Below, in pieces: positions 1-6,007 of a DNA stretch of 11,367 nt. The translations under genes were made by a program, and so were the position numbers. A model generated the notes under the pieces. That model made no database searches and was not told the DNA's origin. It saw only the letters and a list, made by a program, of their open reading frames with translations. Source of the stretch: Spirochaetia bacterium UBA5550 (lineage in GTDB: Bacteria > Spirochaetota > UBA4802 > UBA5550); contig DINC01000272.1 of the NCBI GenBank assembly GCA_002425885.1, positions 1,689-13,055 of the forward strand, given 5' to 3'. Positions within the stretch are counted from its first letter, which is position 1; each line of letters starts with the position of its first letter.

Positions 1-639
1 TCCCCTGTTAAAGGGGTTGAGCTGGCGAAAGAATTCCCCCCGGAGGTAATTCTCCTTGATCTGAACATGCCCCTGATGAACGGCTTTGAAGTTATGAAAG
101 CTTTGCGGAAAGATAAAATGACAAAGGAAGTCCCCGTAGTAATATTTACAGTGAATAAGGACAGGGAGACCGTTATTGACGCGCTTAAATCCGGGGCATT
201 CGACTATGTAGTTAAACCTTATGATCCGAACAGGCTCAGTATGAAGATCAAATCAGCTGTACACTACGGCATCAACAGGAAACTCCAGAACCTTAGTGAA
301 TTTATTGAAATTTCCCGTAAAGGGGAGATGGTTTTAATCACCATGAGAGGGGGGATCAGGGAGAGCGGATTACAGGATGCCGCAAAAGCAATGTTTACAG
401 GATTCTTCATGAAAAACCTTCAGGGGAAAATCTGCATCTTTGATATCAGGGAGATGAAAGATTTCACTGATGATGATATTGTTGAGTTTATAAGAATACT
501 GTCAATGTTTTCCGGAGCAATAATTAAAGTTGTCACAGGGAAGCATTACGGAGAGATCGTCAGCAGCGCAGATTTAGATGATAAAATAGAACTGTTTCTT
601 TCTTATGGCGACCTTGAACATGCACTGGAACAGGGTTGA
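1..639 (+). CDS. Response regulator: receiver plus STAS-like domain, 5' end outside window
   Basis: The frame is open from base 1, so the gene begins upstream; 212 residues are visible. Residues 1 to about 90 are the back half of a receiver domain. They include the phosphoacceptor Asp in LLDLNMP (codon 58-60, residue 20), the conserved Thr in FTVN (residue 50) and the Lys in VVKPY (residue 72), so it should accept phosphate. After a short linker, residues about 108-210 look like a STAS (anti-sigma-antagonist) fold: a GEMVLITMRGG strand, a CIFDIREM strand, and a C-terminal DLEHALE helix. At the position where classic STAS domains carry the phosphorylatable Ser, this one reads FTDDDI, with acidic residues. 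A phospho-controlled partner-switching or scaffold output is therefore more likely than DNA binding. No HTH is present. The gene ends 3 bases before the convergent GGDEF-EAL gene, with no visible terminator. The receiver call is firm; the STAS call is by pattern only. Confidence 0.8.
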   Translation, partial: SPVKGVELAKEFPPEVILLDLNMPLMNGFEVMKALRKDKMTKEVPVVIFTVNKDRETVIDALKSGAFDYVVKPYDPNRLSMKIKSAVHYGINRKLQNLSEFIEISRKGEMVLITMRGGIRESGLQDAAKAMFTGFFMKNLQGKICIFDIREMKDFTDDDIVEFIRILSMFSGAIIKVVTGKHYGEIVSSADLDDKIELFLSYGDLEHALEQG

Positions 640-642
640 TGG

Positions 643-2769
643 CTACTCCACTCCTAAAAAAGCTTTCAGTTTATCAAATGGAACCGGCCTGCTTATGTAG
701 TACCCCTGGGCAATATCACACCCTGCATTTTTAAGAAATGCAAGCTGCTCTTCGTTTTCGACTCCTTCAGCTATAACTGTAACCCCGAATTTCCTGGATA
801 ATGATACAACAGCCTCTACAATATGGGCATCGCCATTACCGGTGTTAATCTCTTCAATAAAACTACGGTCGATCTTGATTGTATTTATCGGGAGATTTTT
901 AAGCTGGGCCAGCGACGAATAACCTGTACCGAAATCATCAAGTGATATAGATATACCTGTGTCCCTGAGTTTATGAATACTCTCGATACTGTCAATGTAG
1001 TTTTCCATAATTGAAGTCTCTGTAATCTCCAGCTCAAACCATTCAGGCGCAAAATTATATTTTGAGAGATAGCCGTTTATTATATTGGGGAGCCTCTTCA
1101 GGTGCAGCACCTTGGCCGAACAGTTAAGTGAGAGCTTAAGCGGGTATGCTCCGGTATTAATAAGTCCCCCAATATCAACAAGCGCCTTCTCCATAACAAT
1201 CCTGTCGATTTCAAATATGAGTCCTGTCTCCTCCGAGAAGGGGATAAAGCCGTCCGGGGGCATTATAACTCCATGAGAGTTGCTCCACCTTGCAAGCCCT
1301 TCCACTCCCACAATTCTCCCTGTCTTAATATCCATCTGCGGCTGGTACCAGACTTCAAATTCCTTTTCTGAAAGAGCATGCCTGAGCTCATTCTCAAGGG
1401 TAAGGTTCCTGCTGACACGCTCATTGAGCGATACTGTGTACATGGTAAAAGTCTCTTTCCCAACCTCCTTTGCCCTGTACATAGCTGTATCAGCATTACG
1501 AAGAAGTATATCATAGTCCTCTCCATCATCAGGAAAGATAGCTATGCCGATGCTTATCCCTATATGGAACCGGCTCTCAAGGAGTGAGAAGGGCTCTTTG
1601 AATCCCACAAGTATCCTCTGGGCAAGTGTAATGAGGGGCTTCTCATTTTCTATGCTTTCAACAAGTATTATAAATTCATCCCCTCCATGACGGGCTACTG
1701 TATCGATATTGCGCGCCAGGGTGCGTATCCTCTCAGCAGCGGCCTTTATCAGAAGATCACCTATATCTATACCAAGGCTTTCATTGATCTTTTTAAAATT
1801 ATCCAGGTCCAGAAACATTACCCCGAATTTGTTCTTCTCCCTTCCGGAGTGCAGAATAGCCTGCTCAATCCTGTTTTTTAAAAGGAACCTGTTGGGGAGG
1901 CCGGTAAGCGGGTCATGAAATGCCTGGAACCTGATAAGTTCCTCCTGCCTCTTGATGTCACTTATATCATGGAAGATCGCGATAAAGTTTGTTATTTCAC
2001 CCTCAGAGTTTTTTATGGCGCTGATTGCAAGCATCTCAGGGAATATGTTCCCGTCTTTATGCCTGTGCCATATCTCACCTGACCAGTGCCCCTCTTTCAG
2101 AAGCGTTTCATGCATGTTTGTATAAAAATGCTCATTATGGTAATCCGATTTGATTATATCCGAGGTCTTTCCTATAGCTTCCTGTTCCGTGTAACCTGTG
2201 ATTTTTGTGAAGGCCGGATTCACCTTTGTTATTACCCTGCTGCTGTCTGTTATTATTACACCTTCAAGTGAATGCTCGAAAACCTCCTCCATGAGAGAAA
2301 GCACCTGTTTCATAGTCATCAGTTCAAACAGATGATCCTTAATACTACGCTCAAGTTTACTGCTTGTTTCCTCCGCACTCTTCTCCAGGGTATAGTTTGA
2401 CTCCGCCATCCTGTCAAGGAGTGCGTTAAAGCTCCAGGCAAGCTGTGATATCTCGTCATCTGTTTTAACAGGGAGGCGTGATGAGAAGTCACAGGTCCCG
2501 CCAATTTCATCAGCTCTTTTAGTGAGTAGATTAATGTTGCCGAGCACCCTCCTCCTTATAAAAAAAAGAAAAATGCCTGCGGCGCTTCCGTAAACGGCAC
2601 TTATAACCGCTGCTGCTCCCGCGATCCATACGCCGCTTATGAATTCCTGGCGAGGATTGAGTTTAAAATAAAATGAGATATATAATTGCATTGCACCCAT
2701 TATCATAAGTGATGAGAGTAACAGCACCGCAAGTATAAACAGCAATGTTTTCTTTGTAAGGTTCATCAT
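643..2769 (-). CDS. Membrane GGDEF-EAL cyclic-di-GMP protein with HAMP and PAS domains
   Basis: This is a 708-residue bifunctional c-di-GMP enzyme anchored in the inner membrane. Helices at about 9-35 and 47-71 flank a very short external loop, so the periplasmic sensor is minimal. HAMP covers about 71-125 and PAS about 160-275. The GGDEF domain (about 283-440) has DPLTGLPNR at its start, an intact GGDEF at 362-366, and an RNID product-inhibition site (353-356) five residues before it. A feedback-inhibited diguanylate cyclase is therefore expected. The EAL domain (about 455-700) reads EGL at 490-492 instead of EAL. It keeps the other catalytic landmarks: N549, E581, DDFGTG 611-616, K632, EGVE 668-671 and Q688. 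Phosphodiesterase activity is therefore plausible. The net direction of turnover cannot be read from sequence. The ATG at 2767-2769 is followed directly by a second ATG; the upstream GTGAGAA is a modest ribosome site. The gene is divergent from the sensor kinase. Confidence 0.95.
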   Translation of the reverse strand: MMNLTKKTLLFILAVLLLSSLMIMGAMQLYISFYFKLNPRQEFISGVWIAGAAAVISAVYGSAAGIFLFFIRRRVLGNINLLTKRADEIGGTCDFSSRLPVKTDDEISQLAWSFNALLDRMAESNYTLEKSAEETSSKLERSIKDHLFELMTMKQVLSLMEEVFEHSLEGVIITDSSRVITKVNPAFTKITGYTEQEAIGKTSDIIKSDYHNEHFYTNMHETLLKEGHWSGEIWHRHKDGNIFPEMLAISAIKNSEGEITNFIAIFHDISDIKRQEELIRFQAFHDPLTGLPNRFLLKNRIEQAILHSGREKNKFGVMFLDLDNFKKINESLGIDIGDLLIKAAAERIRTLARNIDTVARHGGDEFIILVESIENEKPLITLAQRILVGFKEPFSLLESRFHIGISIGIAIFPDDGEDYDILLRNADTAMYRAKEVGKETFTMYTVSLNERVSRNLTLENELRHALSEKEFEVWYQPQMDIKTGRIVGVEGLARWSNSHGVIMPPDGFIPFSEETGLIFEIDRIVMEKALVDIGGLINTGAYPLKLSLNCSAKVLHLKRLPNIINGYLSKYNFAPEWFELEITETSIMENYIDSIESIHKLRDTGISISLDDFGTGYSSLAQLKNLPINTIKIDRSFIEEINTGNGDAHIVEAVVSLSRKFGVTVIAEGVENEEQLAFLKNAGCDIAQGYYISRPVPFDKLKAFLGVE

Positions 2770-3037
2770 TTCTCACTTTTTTAATCTAAATATCTCCATC
2801 GGCCCATTCTCTGAAATATAAATAATGTATACTCTTCCAGAGCAGGAAAATAAAAAAAATTGAATTATTGCGGAACGTCGTCCCGTGCCGGCAGAGATTA
2901 AAATGGGGAATACAGTTTTAAAAAACTGATTTATTCTTTATTTACCTCCTGAATTTTACTATTGTCACTGACTTTCTATTATTATTAGATTATCCTTAAT
3001 GTATAGATTATAACTTAATCCGTTTTAAAGAGGAGAT
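2770..3037. other. Divergent intergenic region between GGDEF-EAL and sensor kinase genes
   Basis: These 268 AT-rich bases must hold the promoters of both flanking genes. For the kinase the best plus-strand candidate is TTGTCA at about 2963-2968 with a poor -10 downstream. For the GGDEF-EAL gene a minus-strand TATACAT near 2825-2831 could serve as -10, but its -35 is weak. I call neither. A short GC-rich patch at about 2871-2894 stands out from the AT-rich surroundings but forms no clear hairpin. No ORF or RNA gene was recognised. Confidence 0.4.
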
Positions 3038-4675
3038 ATGATTATAGACCTGCGGACAGTGGCGATTTTAACAGGGATAATATACACACTCCTGACAATT
3101 GCCCTGGTGTTACAGTATCTGCTTAACAGAAGTATCAAAGGGATCGGATGGTGGGCCGCCGGCTGTCTCATGCTGGCTTCAGGATCTATACTGCTCCTTT
3201 TGCGTGATGTAAAATCGATAGAGCTTAATTCCATATTCTGGGCTAATACATGTTTCCTCGCGGGCTTTATTTTTCTGTATACAGGCACCAGACGTTTTAT
3301 AAACAGAAGAGAAGATCTCCGGATTGTAATACCTGTATTTATTATTTTTCTTATATTAACGTGGTATGTAATCTTCATCAGAAGAAATGATGACCTGCGG
3401 GTTGTTATACTCTATTCAGCTTCATTAATATTTATATTTCTCATTGCCTTCAATCTCTTTATCAACAGGATCGCTTCTATTAGAATTTCGGCGAGTTTCA
3501 CAGCTGCCGCTTTTCTTATTTTCGGAGCTTTTTTCCTGTTCCGTATAATCATGACACTCATATCCGGACACATTGACCCAATATTCGAGCCGAAAATAAT
3601 GTCATTATGCGCTTTTCTTTTTTCCCTTGTAGCAGGGATTTTATGGACATTCGGCTTTGTGATTATGGTTAACCAGAGGCTGAACCGAGAGGTAAAAAAT
3701 GAAAAAGATAATTTTGAACATATCTTCTATTCAAGCCCTGATGCTACTGTTATCAGCCGCTATGATGACAGGATTATTGTTAATGTAAATGAAGGGTTCA
3801 CCTCTCTTTTCGGATTTACTGCGGATGAAGCGGTCGGGAAAACAAGCATAGAACTGAATATCTGGTCAAATCTTAATGACAGGATTATCATAATGGGTAA
3901 AATTGATGCGGAGGGTGTCTGCCGGGACTATGAAGCTGTAATGAAAAATAAGCGGGGAGAACTGATAAACGTTATTATCTCCGCAAAAAAAGTCAGACTG
4001 CAGGGTGTGCCGCATATCCTGATCATTACTCATGATATAACAGAGCGAAAACGGTCGGAGGAGAAGATTAAAACACTCCTTGCAGAGAAAGAACTGATAC
4101 TTAAAGAGGTGCATCACCGCATCAAAAATAATATGAGCAACATAAAGGGGCTCCTCTATCTACAGGCTGAAACAATGACAGATACTGCTGCCATAGCTGC
4201 GCTGAATGATGCCCAGAGGCGCATTGAAAGCATGATGATCCTGTACGATAAACTCTATCGTTCAGACGGTTTCCAGGAACTCCCTGTGAATGAATATCTC
4301 CCTGTGCTCATTAATGAAATCATTAAGAATTTCAGCAACAGGGATATTGTTAAAATAGAAAACATGATTGATGAGTTTATTGTTGATACAGAGACCCTCT
4401 TTCCCCTGGGAATTATCATTAACGAGATTATTACAAACATAATGAAGTACGCATTTATAGGGAGAGAAAGCGGGGTGATCACAATTATCGCTACATCTAT
4501 TGACAGCAGGCACACTATTGTCATCGGAGATAACGGCAGCGGCATGCCTGAAGAGATCGATTTTACAAATTCATCAAGTTTCGGGCTTCAGCTGATTAAC
4601 ACACTGGTGAAACAGATTAAAGGGACAATCAGGATGGAGCGAAGCGAAGGGACCAGGTTTATAATTGATTTCTGA
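3038..4675 (+). CDS. Seven-helix membrane sensor histidine kinase, PAS-HisKA_2-HATPase
   Basis: A 545-residue sensor kinase. The N-terminal 211 residues form about seven hydrophobic helices (roughly 7-29, 35-55, 64-83, 95-115, 121-142, 151-176, 186-211) with short loops, so the input is probably sensed within the membrane. A PAS domain follows (about 222-338), then a HisKA_2 dimerisation segment with EVHHRIKNN at 357-365; His360 is the likely phosphoacceptor. The ATPase domain has the N box with N462 and N466, the G1 motif DNGSGMP (498-504), and a short lid leading to SFGLQL (514-519). This layout is typical of HisKA_2/HWE-type kinases, which often signal to stand-alone or atypical receivers. 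No receiver lies in the gene or immediately next to it; the receiver-STAS gene at 1-639 is the nearest candidate partner. AAAGAGGAG directly before the ATG at 3038 supports the start. The next gene is convergent. Confidence 0.92.
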   Translation: MIIDLRTVAILTGIIYTLLTIALVLQYLLNRSIKGIGWWAAGCLMLASGSILLLLRDVKSIELNSIFWANTCFLAGFIFLYTGTRRFINRREDLRIVIPVFIIFLILTWYVIFIRRNDDLRVVILYSASLIFIFLIAFNLFINRIASIRISASFTAAAFLIFGAFFLFRIIMTLISGHIDPIFEPKIMSLCAFLFSLVAGILWTFGFVIMVNQRLNREVKNEKDNFEHIFYSSPDATVISRYDDRIIVNVNEGFTSLFGFTADEAVGKTSIELNIWSNLNDRIIIMGKIDAEGVCRDYEAVMKNKRGELINVIISAKKVRLQGVPHILIITHDITERKRSEEKIKTLLAEKELILKEVHHRIKNNMSNIKGLLYLQAETMTDTAAIAALNDAQRRIESMMILYDKLYRSDGFQELPVNEYLPVLINEIIKNFSNRDIVKIENMIDEFIVDTETLFPLGIIINEIITNIMKYAFIGRESGVITIIATSIDSRHTIVIGDNGSGMPEEIDFTNSSSFGLQLINTLVKQIKGTIRMERSEGTRFIIDF

Positions 4676-4687
4676 AATGCGGTAATC

Positions 4688-4714
4688 AAAAAACCCCGCA
4701 GGGATCTGCGGGGT
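4688..4714 (-). terminator. Intrinsic terminator of the lipoprotein gene
   Basis: ACCCCGCAG (4693-4701) pairs perfectly over 9 bp with CTGCGGGGT (4706-4714) around a GGAT loop. Read on the minus strand, the hairpin is followed by six T residues (complement of 4688-4693). It lies 20 bases past the lipoprotein stop codon. On the plus strand there is no T run after the stem, so it is not a canonical terminator for the kinase gene, although the hairpin lies just past that stop too. Confidence 0.9.
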
Positions 4715-4733
4715 ATCAGAAAAAGAGTACGAA

Positions 4734-5690
4734 TCAGAGACTAACTGCCGGTTTTACAAATGGTTCATAAGGCATAGCCGGCATCTCAGTCCTCGGAACC
4801 GGTGTGCTCAATTTAACGTTTATCATCACAGGCTTTGTTGAACCTGTTTTTAAATCCCTTATAAGCATCCAGCTTTCACCTTTAATACTCACACCGAACA
4901 GGTATCCTGCTTCACCTGTTTCAACAGGGATCGAATGAAGTATAATCTCAACCACTTCATTTTTCACATTAAGCTTTTCTGTGATATGAAGCTTCACTGC
5001 AAATCCTGTTTCAGTAAACTTTAATGTAAACCTCCCTTTTGATACAAAAGCAAGCTCACTGTCATCCGGGAACGCGTCAGCTTCATCAGGTATTCCGTCG
5101 CCATCTGTATCTGTCCATGCAACAGTCTCCTGTGCAGTTTCAAGGCCCACGGTCCTTATTACAGCTTCAAGAGATCCTATACCTTCAACAGATATCTCAC
5201 GCGCTTCATACTCCGGATGAATTATACTTATTGCCGCAATGGTATCATCAGTCTCAATCGGAGATGTAAAGAGTACAAGGCCGGACTCATTGCTAACTGC
5301 TGAAGTAACCATCAGATTATTCTCATCCTTGAGTGTGACTATGGCGCCGCTTAAAGGCTCCCCATTCATGTTCACCACTGTTATCTCAAAATCAACAGCT
5401 TCAATATCGGACACTGTTTCATCCGAATCTCTTACAACATCATTTACACTGTCAACAGGTGCAGGTTTTAGAACTGCTGTGTTATCACCGGTCTCTCCGG
5501 AAATCCCGCTTACAGTATCAGACAGGATTACTTCTGCATCTCCTGCATTAAGGTCGTGAACGATATAACCGCCGTTATCGCCGGATATAATTACTCCGGT
5601 ATTATCAACAGCACCAGCACCGCCCCCTGAGGAGCCGCCGCATGAAAATGCGAACATTGCAAGTATCATTATTATCAGTATTTTATTCAT
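4734..5690 (-). CDS. Exported lipoprotein with Ig-like/carboxypeptidase-regulatory-like domain and Ca-binding motif
   Basis: A 318-residue protein with a short signal peptide ending in FAFSC; Cys17 is the probable lipidated residue. It is followed by a Gly/Ser tether (GGSSGGGAG). Residues about 30-95 are acidic and low in complexity. Residues about 100-182 resemble a beta-sandwich of the carboxypeptidase-regulatory/Big type (FEITVVNMNGEPLSGAIVTL, then a GLVLF strand). At 194-210 a TDTDGDGIPDEADAFPDD motif matches the thrombospondin type-3 repeat, a calcium-binding loop common in outer-membrane proteins. The C-terminal ~100 residues look beta-rich and are not recognised. A surface or periplasmic structural or adhesive role is possible, but no enzyme motif is visible. 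An excellent ribosome site, AAAGGAGGTC, precedes the ATG. A sigma-54 promoter lies about 38-52 bases upstream and a strong terminator follows. The lipobox is relaxed (no Leu at -3). Confidence 0.85.
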   Translation of the reverse strand: MNKILIIMILAMFAFSCGGSSGGGAGAVDNTGVIISGDNGGYIVHDLNAGDAEVILSDTVSGISGETGDNTAVLKPAPVDSVNDVVRDSDETVSDIEAVDFEITVVNMNGEPLSGAIVTLKDENNLMVTSAVSNESGLVLFTSPIETDDTIAAISIIHPEYEAREISVEGIGSLEAVIRTVGLETAQETVAWTDTDGDGIPDEADAFPDDSELAFVSKGRFTLKFTETGFAVKLHITEKLNVKNEVVEIILHSIPVETGEAGYLFGVSIKGESWMLIRDLKTGSTKPVMINVKLSTPVPRTEMPAMPYEPFVKPAVSL

Positions 5691-5727
5691 ATTTGACCTC
5701 CTTTTCAGTCATCATACCTTATATTAT

Positions 5728-5742
5728 GCAGGTTCCATGCCA
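5728..5742 (-). promoter_or_regulatory. Sigma-54 (-24/-12) promoter of the lipoprotein gene
   Basis: The minus strand reads TTGGCATGGAACCTGCAT. The consensus core TGGCACG-N4-TTGC is matched at 9 of its 11 fixed bases. The invariant GG and GC doublets are present and correctly spaced. The only mismatches are C to T in the -24 block and T to C in the -12 block. Transcription would start about 12 bases downstream of the GC (near 5716), giving a short leader that contains the strong ribosome site. The activator gene just upstream makes the call more credible. Confidence 0.75.
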
Positions 5743-5794
5743 ATACCGTATAAAGAAGATTATTCCCGGACAATGGATGATTATTTAATGACGC

Positions 5795-5809
5795 AAATAG
5801 TAACTATTT
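5795..5809. repeat. AT-rich inverted repeat in the sigma-54 control region
   Basis: AAATAG and CTATTT flank a TAA spacer, giving a 6+6 base inverted repeat. It lies about 53 bases upstream of the -24 element and between it and the paired palindromes. It could be a binding site for a second regulator or a bending protein, but it does not match an IHF consensus that I can identify. In AT-rich DNA it may be chance. Confidence 0.3.
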
Positions 5810-5850
5810 ACAATGAATGGTCAAAATCCAAGCAGATTGCCGCGTTGCGG

Positions 5851-5880
5851 AGTTTATCCTGAGACTGTCGAAGGGCTCCC
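5851..5880. repeat. Probable dispersed intergenic repeat (CCTGAG-N-TGTCGAAGG type)
   Basis: The stretch AGTTTATCCTGAGACTGTCG followed by AAGGGCTCCC resembles, from memory, a short element found in intergenic DNA of many environmental bacteria (typical core CCTGAGCNTGTCGAAGG). Only one copy is present in this window, so repetition is not shown here. It lies between the activator-type palindromes and the sigma-54 promoter. Confidence 0.4.
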
Positions 5881-5956
5881 CTTAATAACAAAAAACAATT
5901 TGAATCGTTAAACACTATAACTTTGCGGGCAATTGTTGTACGTATTACAGTGATTT

Positions 5957-5969
5957 TCTCATTTTGAGA
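5957..5969. promoter_or_regulatory. Palindromic activator-site candidate, promoter-proximal copy
   Basis: TCTCA-TTT-TGAGA is a perfect 5+5 inverted repeat. It lies about 230 bases upstream of the -24/-12 promoter and close to the 3' end of the activator gene. It is identical to the copy at 5986-5998, and identity extends to 15 bases (TTCTCATTTTGAGAC). Paired dyads upstream of a sigma-54 promoter are the usual arrangement for enhancer-binding proteins with Fis-type HTH domains. Confidence 0.6.
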
Positions 5970-5985
5970 CGGGGAGTGAGATTAT

Positions 5986-5998
5986 TCTCATTTTGAGA
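5986..5998. promoter_or_regulatory. Palindromic activator-site candidate, distal copy
   Basis: This is the second exact copy of TCTCA-TTT-TGAGA, 29 bases from the first centre to centre (just under three helical turns). It ends 10 bases from the stop codon of the sigma-54 activator gene. A terminator role is unlikely because the 5-bp stem has no T tract. Confidence 0.6.
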
Positions 5999-6007
5999 CA
6001 GAGGGGT

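Larger units (their letters stand above)
5691..6007. other. 317-base regulatory intergenic region upstream of the lipoprotein gene
   Basis: This gap runs between the stop of the sigma-54 activator gene and the start of the lipoprotein gene, both on the minus strand. From the lipoprotein side it contains a ribosome site, a -24/-12 promoter (5728-5742), an AT palindrome (5795-5809), a probable dispersed repeat (about 5851-5880), and two copies of a 13-base palindrome (5957-5998). No ORF was recognised in it. The layout resembles a sigma-54 control region with distant enhancer sites. Confidence 0.6.

Noticed and set aside
2874..2895. GGCACGGGACGACG-like sequence on the minus strand upstream of the GGDEF-EAL gene as a second sigma-54 promoter.
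   Set aside because: The GC doublet required at -12 is absent at the correct spacing from the GG.
5239..5559. Open plus-strand frame of 106 codons opposite the lipoprotein gene.
   Set aside because: Low-complexity Ser/Thr-rich shadow of the real gene, with no family resemblance.
5957..5998. The two TCTCATTTTGAGA hairpins as terminators of the activator gene.
   Set aside because: The stems are only 5 bp and AT-rich, and no T tract follows on the minus strand.
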